Assembly (NCBI GenBank): GCA_964346395.1
Contig: CAYFUT010000003.1
Coordinates: 13,870-77,869, forward strand
Direction of reading: 5' to 3'
Length of the DNA: 64,000 bases
Source of the DNA: CAYFUT01 sp964346395
GTDB lineage: Bacteria; Bacillota; Halanaerobiia; Halobacteroidales; Halobacteroidaceae
The notes beneath the pieces are model-generated. The model had not been told where the DNA came from. It saw only the letters and a list, made by a program, of their open reading frames with translations, and made no database searches. The translations under genes were made by a program, and so were the position numbers. This document shows, piece after piece, positions 25,925-34,035 of the stretch; positions within the stretch are counted from its first letter, which is position 1, and each line of letters begins with the position of its first letter.

Positions 25925-25948
25925 AGCCCGCCGGATTTTCGGCGGGCT
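25925..25948. terminator. bidirectional terminator
   Basis: AGCCCGCCG-GATTTT-CGGCGGGCT, between the convergent ECF and flavoprotein genes. Confidence 0.8.
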
Positions 25949-25958
25949 AGTTTAATCT

Positions 25959-27362
25959 CTAAATAAAAGTTTTAGCCAGTTTTTGCACAAAATCAGAATC
26001 TGTTTTATTCATCATCCACTGTTCAGCAATTCTTTTATTCATCAAGGAAATAGTAGGAAAGGAATGCTGCATCATCATAATATCGAATAATTTAATATCA
26101 TTCTGAATAGCCATTACCCATTCATGAATTAGTTCACTGGCTGATTCTCCGACAATAGTGGCGCCATAAACTTTTCCTTTTTTATTAGTAATGACTTTTA
26201 CAAATCCTTCTGGCTTGCCATCTGCGATAGCACGGCCGTAGTCTTCATATTTTTCTTTGATGACTTGATAATTGATTCCTTTTTCTTCTGCTTCTGCTTC
26301 CGTTAAGCCGGCTTGAGCGACTTCGGGAGTAGTGAAAACAGACCAGGGAACTACATATTTATCACGTTTGAATTTGCCCAGCGGAAGCGGATTCAAGGCA
26401 TTCATTAAGGCAATCATTCCTTGGTGCATAGCTGCATGAGAGAAAAGAGCTTGCCCATTACAGTCTCCGACAGCATAAACTCCTTTAATATTGGTCTGCA
26501 TTTTTTGGTCGACTTTAATTCCTTGTTGATCGTATTCAATACCTGCTGCTTCTAAATTTAGTGAATTAACGGTAGGTTTTCTACCGGCTGCTACTAGAAT
26601 TTTATCGGAAGCAATGGTTTCTTCTTCAGTATGAGTATAAATGGTACCGTCTTTTTCTTCTACTTGTGAGATGCCGGTGTTATTGTAGACTTGAATTCCT
26701 TCTTCACTAAATTTATCTTCTAGTACCTGTGCTGCTTCTTGGTCGCCGGTGGGAATCAAGTGATCATCAATATGAACAATAGTTACTTCTGAGCCTAACC
26801 GAGCAAAAGCTTGGGCCATTTCGCTGCCGATAGCGCCTCCGCCGATAATAGTCAAGCGGGCTGGGATTTCTTCTTGTTTAAATAAATTCAGATTAGTTAA
26901 GCGGGGAACATCTTCAATTCCGGGAATAGGGGGAATGAAGGGTTCACTACCGGAGGCGATAAAGATTTTATCAGCCTGATATTTCTCTTCGTTGACGGCG
27001 ATTGTCTTTTCGCCGACAAATTCTGCTGCTCCTTCCCCTAAAATTAAATCAACCCGATCAAAAGCACTCATTGTTTTAGAGCCGCTGATTGTATCTAGTT
27101 TATCGCGAACTATTTGCATTGGGTCTTGAATTTTTGTCTCTCCTGCAAATTCAATCCCATATTTGGCTAGATTTTGACTGACTGCGTGTGCTTCCCCTGC
27201 TTTTAATAATGCTTTGCTGGGAATGCAGCCGTAATTTAAACATTCTCCGCCGATTTTGTGTTTTTCTACCCCTAAAACATCTAGTTCCATGCTGGACGCC
27301 ATAGCGGAAACTGCCATTCCAGCAGGGCCCATACCGATAACTATTAAATCATAAGTTTTCAT
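25959..27362 (-). CDS. FAD-dependent pyridine nucleotide-disulfide oxidoreductase (dihydrolipoyl dehydrogenase-like)
   Basis: 467 residues. FAD motif DLIVIGMGPAGMA, redox-active disulfide GGECLNYGCIPSK, NAD motif LTIIGGGAIGSEMA and second FAD motif GVYAVGDCNGQALF. The dimerisation domain should carry the catalytic His-Glu pair as HxHPTxxE. Here it reads QHSFPTISLMNK, so the second His is Phe and the Glu is absent. True lipoamide dehydrogenase activity is therefore doubtful. The disulfide may act on another thiol, quinone or metal. It stands alone, with no 2-oxoacid dehydrogenase genes nearby. ATG 27362 (minus) follows AGGAGGGA. Confidence 0.85.
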   Translation of the reverse strand: MKTYDLIVIGMGPAGMAVSAMASSMELDVLGVEKHKIGGECLNYGCIPSKALLKAGEAHAVSQNLAKYGIEFAGETKIQDPMQIVRDKLDTISGSKTMSAFDRVDLILGEGAAEFVGEKTIAVNEEKYQADKIFIASGSEPFIPPIPGIEDVPRLTNLNLFKQEEIPARLTIIGGGAIGSEMAQAFARLGSEVTIVHIDDHLIPTGDQEAAQVLEDKFSEEGIQVYNNTGISQVEEKDGTIYTHTEEETIASDKILVAAGRKPTVNSLNLEAAGIEYDQQGIKVDQKMQTNIKGVYAVGDCNGQALFSHAAMHQGMIALMNALNPLPLGKFKRDKYVVPWSVFTTPEVAQAGLTEAEAEEKGINYQVIKEKYEDYGRAIADGKPEGFVKVITNKKGKVYGATIVGESASELIHEWVMAIQNDIKLFDIMMMQHSFPTISLMNKRIAEQWMMNKTDSDFVQKLAKTFI

Positions 27363-27498
27363 CAGAATCCCTCCTAAAGATCATTATATCGTATTATCAT
27401 AATATAATGATAATATAGTTTTATCTTTTTTTCAAGCCTAAATAATCACAAAAGTAATTTATTGAACATAAATTACAAGCAGCAAGTTTATTAGAGGG

Positions 27499-27633
27499 CT
27501 AGAGGCTTCTCGGCTAAAAAAGTAGTAATCGCTATCTACCCTTCAATTTGAAGGACTGATTTAGCAGTGATGCGAGCAAAGTAAAGCTAATTACGATGCG
27601 GCGGGAAGCTAGTATCCTTGTTGAGAAGCCTAG
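27499..27633 (+). ncRNA. candidate structured leader RNA upstream of the 27658 gene
   Basis: An outer stem CTAGaGGCTTCTC / GAGAAGCCTAG (one bulged A) closes a domain of about 135 nt. Inside it, GCTAAA/TTTAGC closes a junction with two hairpins, GTAG...CTAC and CCTTCA-ATT-TGAAGG. The unpaired parts are rich in GA and GC (GATGCGAGCAAAG, GATGCGGCGGGAAGC). The domain ends about 10 nt before the ribosome site AAAGGAGGGG. It does not match any riboswitch, T-box or small-RNA consensus that I remember. The flanking stretch 27363-27498 shows only AT-rich promoter-like sequence. Confidence 0.4.
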
Positions 27634-27657
27634 ACAGACTAAAGGAGGGGATTGAGA

Positions 27658-28014
27658 GTGGAGGTTGGTTTGGCAGCTGTAATTAATGCGTTGGGATTAT
27701 TATCAGCGGTGGTAGTTATTTTAGTTAGTTTCAAACCAGGTTGGGATAAGTATTTTCGGCGGGGGATACTGGTTTTAGAGGAAGTAGATGATATAATTGA
27801 TGCTGTTTTACTGGTGTTTCCAGCCAGCAAATCTTTAACTACACTTGATGATATTTTAGAAAAAGTAATTGCTGAATTAAAACAAGCAGGCTATGAAGTA
27901 AATGGGGTGGAAAAGCAGAAAATAAAAAATAGATTAAAGGCTAGATTAAAAAGGGAGGGAATACAAATAGAATTAACAGCGGAAGCTGATGATTATGAAC
28001 TTAAATTAGACTAA
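27658..28014 (+). CDS. small single-pass membrane protein, weakly phage-holin (LLH)-like
   Basis: 118 residues. One N-terminal membrane helix (about 5-24, AAVINALGLLSAVVVILV) is followed by an amphipathic helical region and a charged C-terminus (KNRLKARLKREGI). This layout recalls LLH-family phage holins, but no other phage gene is near, so I treat it as an unknown. GTG 27658 is chosen because it is well spaced from AAAGGAGGGG. TTG 27652 is too close. A candidate structured RNA precedes it. Confidence 0.5.
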   Translation: MEVGLAAVINALGLLSAVVVILVSFKPGWDKYFRRGILVLEEVDDIIDAVLLVFPASKSLTTLDDILEKVIAELKQAGYEVNGVEKQKIKNRLKARLKREGIQIELTAEADDYELKLD

Positions 28015-28114
28015 CTATTACTCTTTTTTTAAAACAACTATACAGTTTATTTTTTTGCGTTTTAATTAGGTTTTGTTATAATTAAACTAGAAAAATTAAT
28101 AAAGGAGGAGTAAC

Positions 28115-28861
28115 ATGCCAGATTATCTAGCCCCTACTTATCCAGAACGACTTGAAGTATTTTCTACAGTTCACTTATATACATTATTGCTTTTAGTAGT
28201 ATTAAATATTATTTTGTTAATGGGACTAAAGAGAAATTTCAATCCTCGAGTAGATAAGTATTTTCGCTATACTTTAGGTGGAGTTTTGCTGGCAGGGGAA
28301 ATCCTGTTAATTATCTGGTATTGGGCTGCTGGCATCTGGGATTGGGGTATTTCCTTACCTTTGCATTTATGTAGATTAGCAGCTTTTCTAACAGCTTTTA
28401 CTTTAATTTTTAATCAAGAACGATTGTTTCAAATTACTTATTTTATAGCTTTGGGGGCTTCAATCCCAGCTTTAATCACCCCGGATTTGCCCTATGGTTT
28501 TCCGCATTTTGGTTTTTTGAAATTTTTTATTGGGCATGGAGGTATGGTAACTGCTGTATTATATATGACTTTTATTAAGGGGTATCGGCCTTATTTAAAT
28601 TCAATCTTAAAAACTTTAATTGGCTTAAATTTTTTACTGCCGTTTATTGGGGCTGTTAATTGGCTAACTGGGGGCAATTATTTTTATTTAGCTCATAAAC
28701 CGCCGGGGTTTTCGCTGCTGGATTATTTCGGAAGTTGGCCCTGGTACATTATAACTTTAGAACTAGTAGCAGTTATTTTGTTTTTAGTGCTTTATCTACC
28801 TTATTTAATCAAGGACAAATTAACTAATAAACAATCTAAACGCAAAAAATATAGTTTATAG
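28115..28861 (+). CDS. TIGR02206 (YwaF/TMEM164-like) membrane protein
   Basis: 248 residues with about seven membrane helices. The conserved LPLHLCRLAAF segment and the later HFGFLKFFIGHGGM identify the TIGR02206/YwaF family, whose function is unknown. Human TMEM164 relatives act on lipids, which is only a hint. ATG 28115 follows AAAGGAGGAG. Its 3' end overlaps the convergent small gene by 26 nt. Confidence 0.8.
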   Translation: MPDYLAPTYPERLEVFSTVHLYTLLLLVVLNIILLMGLKRNFNPRVDKYFRYTLGGVLLAGEILLIIWYWAAGIWDWGISLPLHLCRLAAFLTAFTLIFNQERLFQITYFIALGASIPALITPDLPYGFPHFGFLKFFIGHGGMVTAVLYMTFIKGYRPYLNSILKTLIGLNFLLPFIGAVNWLTGGNYFYLAHKPPGFSLLDYFGSWPWYIITLELVAVILFLVLYLPYLIKDKLTNKQSKRKKYSL

Positions 28862-29045
28862 TACTATTTAGTTGCGGTAAATATGTTTGTAAATCCGCTA
28901 GCAACTTTATCATCTGCGACCAAGAATTTAAGTTTGTAAATGCTTGATAAAGGGAATAACTAAGCGTAAGTCCAAAAGAAATAAGAAGCAGATAAAGAAG
29001 AAAGTTGATTACTGCTGACAAAATATGAGAAAATATTTTCTCCAT
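28836..29045 (-). CDS. small membrane protein, unknown
   Basis: 69 residues with one or two hydrophobic helices (about 6-35). The minus-strand ATG at 29045 follows AAAGGAGATAATAATT at good spacing, which argues for a real gene. It overlaps the convergent YwaF-like gene by 26 nt. I do not recognise it. The spacer 29046-29300 holds nothing else I can support. Confidence 0.4.
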   Translation of the reverse strand: MEKIFSHILSAVINFLLYLLLISFGLTLSYSLYQAFTNLNSWSQMIKLLADLQTYLPQLNSTINYIFCV

Positions 29046-29300
29046 AATTATTATCTCCTTTTTGTTCATAGTTTGTAGTTATAAGTAGGAAATTATACAT
29101 ATTAAGATAAAAATGTGTGCTATTTGTTCACTTTAACTGAGTGAATTTATTATTGTCCAGGTTAAAAATATTTATTTAAGAATTAGTTCCAGGAATTTTA
29201 GATAAAATAAAGAAAGTATAGTGAGGGGCAGTAGGTTAAATTAATGAATAATTATAGGCGTTGATCTATTTGCTAATAATAAGCAAGGGGTGATTGAAAA

Positions 29301-29849
29301 ATGAGTCAAGTAGTAATTCCACTGGCGGATGGATTTGAAGAAATTGAGGCAACTACGAATATTGATGTTTTACGGAGAGCAGGAGTAGAAGTGATTACTG
29401 CTGCTTTAGAGGACCTGCAGGTCAGGGGAGATCATGGAATTATTATAGAAGCAGATAAAAATATTGAAGAAATTAATGCTCAGAACTTTGACGGCATTGT
29501 ACTCCCTGGAGGAATGCCGGGAGCAGCTAATTTACGAGATGACCAGCGGGTAAGAAGGTTGGTGCAAAAACTAAATGAACAGAAAAAGTTAGTAGCTGCT
29601 ATTTGTGCTGCTCCTATTGTATTGGAGGAAGCAGGAGTATTAGCTGAAAGACCAGCTACTAGTTATCCAGGCTTTGAAGAACAACTACCTTCTTGTGTTT
29701 ATCAACAGGATCGAGTAGTTGTGGATAAGAATTTAGTAACCGGGCGTGGCCCGGGAGTAGCTGTGGAGTTTGCTATTAAATTGGTTGAATATTTAGTAGG
29801 CCAGGAAAAAGCAGAGGAACTTAAGGCAGGAATGCTGGTTAATTTTTAG
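29301..29849 (+). CDS. DJ-1/PfpI family protein (YajL-like)
   Basis: 182 residues. It begins VVIPLADGFEEIEATTNIDVLRRAGVEV and has the nucleophile-elbow cysteine in AAICAAPIVLEEAG, with the conserved Glu in the first loop and VTGRGPGVAVEF near the end: all are typical of the DJ-1 branch. Family members act as glyoxalase/deglycase-type or chaperone enzymes in oxidative or carbonyl stress. Which of these applies is unproven. ATG 29301 follows AAGGGGTG. It starts a likely operon with the ECF S component and the AIR-synthase-like gene. Confidence 0.88.
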   Translation: MSQVVIPLADGFEEIEATTNIDVLRRAGVEVITAALEDLQVRGDHGIIIEADKNIEEINAQNFDGIVLPGGMPGAANLRDDQRVRRLVQKLNEQKKLVAAICAAPIVLEEAGVLAERPATSYPGFEEQLPSCVYQQDRVVVDKNLVTGRGPGVAVEFAIKLVEYLVGQEKAEELKAGMLVNF

Positions 29850-29886
29850 AGGTTTAAAATGATTTTTGCTAGAGAGGAGTTAGTAA

Positions 29887-30474
29887 ATGCGGTATTCAAC
29901 TAAGAAATTAGCTTGGGGAGGATTGTTAATTGCTTTAGTAACTATTGGGACTATGGTAATCAAAATACCCTTACCAGCTGCTAATGGATATATCCATATT
30001 GGAGATAGTATGATTTATTTAATTGGAATTTTATTCGGGCCAACTTTGGGAGCAGTAGCAGCAGGAATTGGTTCGGGATTGGCTGATTTATTCAATGGAT
30101 ATGTGCATTGGGCATTGCCTACTTTATTGATTAAAAGTTTAGAAGGTTTGATTGTGGGTAAGATTGCGCAGCAGCAAAAGGATAAAACTAGTTTAGCTAA
30201 GCGGGATTGGTTAGCGATGGTCACTGGTGGGGGCTGGATGATAATTGGCTATTATTTAGCTGCCTCGATTATATTTTTGATTAACTGGAAAGAAGTGTTA
30301 AACTTAGCGCCGCAGAATATCAATCAGGCACTGACTATAATTCAGAGTGGGCTAATATCTGCGTTAGGCAATATTTCTGGGAATATCATTCAGGCAGTAG
30401 GCGGAATTGTAATTGCCGTTCCCTTAGTTTATGCCTTATTGAAAACTAATTTATTGGAGATTTTTACGGACTAA
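29887..30474 (+). CDS. ECF transporter S component (PF07155-like)
   Basis: 195 residues with six membrane helices. The segment NGYIHIGDSMIYLIGILFGPTLGAVAAGIGSGLADLF is the signature stretch of the ECF-type riboflavin-transporter-like S components. The vitamin cannot be assigned. ATG 29887 follows GAGAGGAG. It is spaced 37 nt from the DJ-1 gene and 15 nt from the next gene, so one operon is likely. It needs shared EcfAA'T subunits encoded elsewhere. Confidence 0.8.
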   Translation: MRYSTKKLAWGGLLIALVTIGTMVIKIPLPAANGYIHIGDSMIYLIGILFGPTLGAVAAGIGSGLADLFNGYVHWALPTLLIKSLEGLIVGKIAQQQKDKTSLAKRDWLAMVTGGGWMIIGYYLAASIIFLINWKEVLNLAPQNINQALTIIQSGLISALGNISGNIIQAVGGIVIAVPLVYALLKTNLLEIFTD

Positions 30475-30489
30475 GAAAAGGTGGTTAAA

Positions 30490-31476
30490 ATGAAAGCAGG
30501 TAAAGTTAGCATCAGTGAATTAAAAGAATTAGTTTTAGATAAGATTGAAACTAGAAATCCTGAAACTTTAGTAGGACCAATGGTAGGAGAGGATTCAGCA
30601 GTCTTAGATTGCGGTGAGTTTGTTATGGTAGTCTCTACTGACCCGATTACGGGAGTAGAAGCAGGGATGGGTAGTTTAGCGGTTAATGTTGCCTGTAATG
30701 ATATAGCAGCTAATGGAGCGCGGCCGATTGGTATTCAGCAGGTGCTGCTAATACCCCCGGAAACTAGTCAGGAAGAGATGGTAGCAGTCGTAGAGGATAT
30801 CAATCAAGCAGCTCAAGAATTAGGAGTTGATATTTTAGGCGGGCATACCGAGGTTACGGAAGTGGTGAATAAACCTTTGGTCTCCTGTACTGCTTTGGGG
30901 AAGGCTGGCCATGATGAATATGTAACTTCTGGTGGGGCAAAACCAGGTGATAAAGTTATAGTTACTAAGTGGACTGGCCTGGAAGGGACTTCTATTTTAG
31001 CTACTGACTTCTATGCTCAATTAGTGGAAGCGGGAGTAGAGGAGTCTCTTTTAAAAGCAGCTCAAGAATTAGCTGAGGATATTAGTGTTATTCCTGAAGG
31101 AATGTTGGGAGCAGAATTAGGTGTTAATGCTATGCATGATGTGACTGAAGGAGGACTGTATGGTTCCCTCTATGAATTGGCTGAAGCAGCTGAAGTAGGC
31201 TTTATAATTAATGAGGAGCAAGTTCCGGTTCACGATACTACTCAGGCAGTTACCGAGGCTTTAGAATTAAATCCTTATCAATTAATTGGTTCTGGAATGA
31301 TGATTTTAACTACTCCCGAGGGAGAAGAATTAGTAGCTGAGTTGGCCCAAAAGGGGATTAAAAGTACGGTAATTGGAACTATAACTACTGATAAGAGAAT
31401 AATTAATCAACCTGTAGGAAGTAGGCAGTTAACTTCAGTTCCTGAAGATGAATTGTGGCGGATATTAGAAGATTAA
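30490..31476 (+). CDS. AIR synthase-related (HypE/ThiL/PurM-fold) protein
   Basis: 328 residues of the PurM/HypE ATP-binding fold. GEDSAVLDCGEFVMVVSTDPI and NVACNDIAANGARPIG match the N-terminal metal/ATP region. AMHDVTEGGLYGSLYELA matches the C-terminal domain. The C-terminal PRVC cysteine motif of HypE is absent, so it is not a carbamoyl-carrying HypE. The substrate of this clostridial subgroup is unknown, and its pairing with an ECF vitamin transporter might suggest cofactor or thiamin-like metabolism (inference only). ATG 30490 is chosen because AAGGTGG serves as the ribosome site. Confidence 0.8.
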   Translation: MKAGKVSISELKELVLDKIETRNPETLVGPMVGEDSAVLDCGEFVMVVSTDPITGVEAGMGSLAVNVACNDIAANGARPIGIQQVLLIPPETSQEEMVAVVEDINQAAQELGVDILGGHTEVTEVVNKPLVSCTALGKAGHDEYVTSGGAKPGDKVIVTKWTGLEGTSILATDFYAQLVEAGVEESLLKAAQELAEDISVIPEGMLGAELGVNAMHDVTEGGLYGSLYELAEAAEVGFIINEEQVPVHDTTQAVTEALELNPYQLIGSGMMILTTPEGEELVAELAQKGIKSTVIGTITTDKRIINQPVGSRQLTSVPEDELWRILED

Positions 31477-31570
31477 TTAATCAGCAAGGTTGTAAGTTAA
31501 AACAACTATTAAATTTTTTGCTTAAACTGACTGAAGTTTAAAGTAAGCTAATTAAAGGATGGAGTTATGG

Positions 31571-32350
31571 ATGAATTTGTCGTTACCTAAACATTATAAT
31601 CGCAAGATAGCTCGGACAATTGCTGAATTTGAGTTAATTGAAGCAGGAGATAAAATTTTAGTAGGTCTTTCCGGCGGCAAGGATAGTTCCTTTTTGTTAT
31701 ATGCTTTAGCTGTTTTCCAAAAATATTTAGGGGTTAATTTTGATTTAGCTGCTTTAACGGTTGATTTAGGTTTTACAGAAGAAGTAGATTATACTCCTTT
31801 GCGTGAGTTTTGTGCTCAACTGGAAGTACCTTATTATGTAGAAGAGACCCGAATAGCCGAGGCAGTTCAGGCTGAAGGGACTAATAATCCCTGTGCTAAA
31901 TGCTCTTATTTTCGCCGGGGAGCAATTGGAGAATTTATGGAGCAAACAGATCATAATAAAATCGCTTACGGTCATCACTATGACGATGCAGTAGAAACGT
32001 TTTTAATGAGTATTATTTATTCCGGTCAGATAAAGACTTTTGAACCGAAAAGCTATTTAAGTAGGCAAGGAATTTATGTAATTAGACCTTTGGTTTATAT
32101 GCGGGAGCAGGAAATTGTAGAGGCCAATTCTCAGTTGTTAGATTGGGAACCTTTGGCTAGCAGTTGTCCGTATGATGGAACCACAAAGCGGGCTGAAATT
32201 AAAGAATTGATTGGTCAATTTACGGATGACAAGCAGATATTTTATAATTTAGCTTCTGCAATGCGGGAAGGAACAGAGATTAATTTGTGGCCGGAGGAAT
32301 TATCCGGAGAAGAAATAGCTCGCCGCTTAAGTGAATTGTGGGGAAATTAA
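31571..32350 (+). CDS. TtcA-like PP-loop ATPase (tRNA 2-thiocytidine synthesis family)
   Basis: 259 residues. The PP-loop reads KILVGLSGGKDSSFLL, followed by NPCAKCSYFRRG (CxxC) and a later Cys in SSCPYDGTTKRAE. The CxxC plus third Cys is the [4Fe-4S]-binding set of TtcA. GHHYDDAVETFLM is also diagnostic. It probably thiolates cytidine in the tRNA anticodon loop, although clostridial paralogues may modify other substrates. ATG 31571 is chosen over 31559 because GGATGGAG precedes it. Confidence 0.82.
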   Translation: MNLSLPKHYNRKIARTIAEFELIEAGDKILVGLSGGKDSSFLLYALAVFQKYLGVNFDLAALTVDLGFTEEVDYTPLREFCAQLEVPYYVEETRIAEAVQAEGTNNPCAKCSYFRRGAIGEFMEQTDHNKIAYGHHYDDAVETFLMSIIYSGQIKTFEPKSYLSRQGIYVIRPLVYMREQEIVEANSQLLDWEPLASSCPYDGTTKRAEIKELIGQFTDDKQIFYNLASAMREGTEINLWPEELSGEEIARRLSELWGN

Positions 32351-32485
32351 ATATTATGTACGTTAATTAAAACTAGAGTTTAGTAATTTGGAGGTTCAAA
32401 GCATTTGTGCCTACAGTAATGGAAAACATAAAATAATTAAAAAAATATATTTTAAGTTAATGTGCAGATATAGGTTTTACAGTAT

Positions 32486-32518
32486 AAGCCGCCAATTGGC
32501 GGCTTGTTATTTTTTTTG
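32486..32518 (+). terminator. terminator downstream of the TtcA-like gene
   Basis: AAGCCGCC-AATT-GGCGGCTT followed by GTTATTTTTTTT. It lies 136 nt after the stop, and the sequence between shows no convincing gene. Confidence 0.8.
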
Positions 32519-32596
32519 GTTTAAAAAAAAGGAAATTTACAAAATTAATGGAATAAATGTAATAGAGATAGTTAATAAAATGTGAGGTGATTGAAA

Positions 32597-32644
32597 GTGA
32601 AGAAGAAAAATGTAGTAATAAGAATTTTAATAATTATTTTGTAG
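32597..32644 (+). pseudogene. 15-codon remnant of a signal-peptide-bearing gene
   Basis: GTG 32597, after GAGGTGATTGAAA, encodes KKKNVVIRILIIIL and stops. This looks like the start of an exported protein whose body has been lost. It may instead be a short leader peptide for the HD-GYP gene 40 nt downstream. The rest of 32519-32683 holds nothing else. Confidence 0.3.
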
Positions 32645-32683
32645 GAAAGCAGGAAGATTAATTAGAAGGGAGGCAGTAGTTAT

Positions 32684-33769
32684 ATGAAGTTAGTGCAGAC
32701 TTCGGAATTGGAGCCGGGAGATGTATTGGCTAAGGAAATTTATACTTCCCAAGGGGTAACTCTACTTAAAGAAGGAACAAAATTAAATACTGAGTATATA
32801 AACAGGTTAAAAAAATTAAGAATTAAGCGGGTTTATATTAAAACTGCTGTTGATAAAGAAACTACTTCTAAACATCAAAAGCGGATTAAAGTAGCTCCGG
32901 AACGAGTAAAACAGGAAGCAGTAGTAATTGCCCGCGGCTGCATCAAAAAAATTAATAAATCAGAAAAGATGAATTTTAATAAAAATAAGCGGAAAGAAAT
33001 AATGAATTTAGTGGAGAATGTAGTGGACATGATTTCTAATAATGATGACTTGCTGTATAATTTAAAAGATATTAGACTACTGGAGGATGAGTTATTCTTT
33101 CATTCTTCAAATGTATTAGTACTTTCTCTGGTAATGGGTAAAAAGTTAGGTTATAGGAAAGAAAGATTAAAAATTTTGGGGTTAGGAGCATTTTTACATG
33201 ATATAGGGAAAGCACAAATTCCTTCTGAAATTTTAGATAAACCGGGGGAATTAACGGAAGAGGAGTTTGAACAGGTTAAGGAACATACGGTAGAAGGGTA
33301 TGAACTGTTAAAGGAATTAGATGGGGTGCCAGAACGGGCGGCAAGAGTAGCTTATGAACATCATGAACGCTGTGATGGGTCAGGTTATCCAAAGGGAATT
33401 AAAAAACGATTTATTAGTGAGTATGCTCGGATAGTAGCTGTCGTAGATGTTTTTGATTCGATGATTAACGAACGTGTTTATCGGGATGCTTTACATGTAA
33501 AAGAGGTAATTGAGTTTTTATATACTCGGTTTACTAAAAATAAAATGGACCGTGACTTAATTGAAATTTTTCTGGAAGTAGTGACACCTTATCCGGTAGG
33601 TACCCGATTAAAGTTGAGCATTGGTGCTGAGGCAGTAGTTACAGAAGTTAATGAAAATAATAAACTGCGGCCGGTAGTAAGGGTTGTGGATATGCCGAGT
33701 ATGGATGAGAAATTTGAAATTGATTTAAGTAATAATTTATATATAAGTATAGAAAAAGTACTTAGTTAA
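32684..33769 (+). CDS. HD-GYP domain protein, probable cyclic-di-GMP phosphodiesterase
   Basis: 361 residues. An N-terminal PilZ-like/DUF3391-type region (about 1-60, SELEPGDVLAKEIYTSQGVTLL) precedes the HD-GYP domain (about 130-310). Key motifs are FHSSNVLVLS, FLHDIGKAQIP (HD), KEHTVEGYELL, YEHHERCDGSGYPKGI (HHE...GYP) and VVDVFDSM. All metal ligands and the GYP motif are kept, so hydrolysis of c-di-GMP is likely. A C-terminal 50-residue beta tail follows. ATG 32684 follows GGGAGGCAG. The spacer after it (33770-34035) contains several short aborted reading frames and nothing else. Confidence 0.88.
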   Translation: MKLVQTSELEPGDVLAKEIYTSQGVTLLKEGTKLNTEYINRLKKLRIKRVYIKTAVDKETTSKHQKRIKVAPERVKQEAVVIARGCIKKINKSEKMNFNKNKRKEIMNLVENVVDMISNNDDLLYNLKDIRLLEDELFFHSSNVLVLSLVMGKKLGYRKERLKILGLGAFLHDIGKAQIPSEILDKPGELTEEEFEQVKEHTVEGYELLKELDGVPERAARVAYEHHERCDGSGYPKGIKKRFISEYARIVAVVDVFDSMINERVYRDALHVKEVIEFLYTRFTKNKMDRDLIEIFLEVVTPYPVGTRLKLSIGAEAVVTEVNENNKLRPVVRVVDMPSMDEKFEIDLSNNLYISIEKVLS

Positions 33770-34035
33770 AAGTAGGGCAGTTTGGATAAGAACAGTTGGC
33801 CCGCAGCTAAATGAAATAAATTAGTTGTAACTAGTATAATTATAACAATAAAGTAAAAATTAATTTAGGGGGAATAAATAAAAATGGAAAATGATAAATG
33901 AAAAAGATAAAGGGTAGGAATAATGCAGTTTAGGATGTTTAAAAATAAGTATTTTATTCAAAGCAGGAATTAAAATATATAGATAGAAAAATAATAAATA
34001 GCTGGTATATTAAATTTTCTTGGGGAGGTTTGGTT

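Noticed and set aside
32388..32585. A 65-codon plus-strand reading frame with a GGAGG upstream of an internal ATT
   Set aside because: It runs straight through a strong rho-independent terminator, has low-complexity Lys/Ile composition and no family resemblance. I treat it as noncoding.
32351..32683. A cyclic-di-GMP riboswitch before the HD-GYP gene
   Set aside because: GGTTCAAAGC superficially recalls part of GEMM elements, but the conserved GCAAACC/GACGCAAAGCC parts and the stems are not there.
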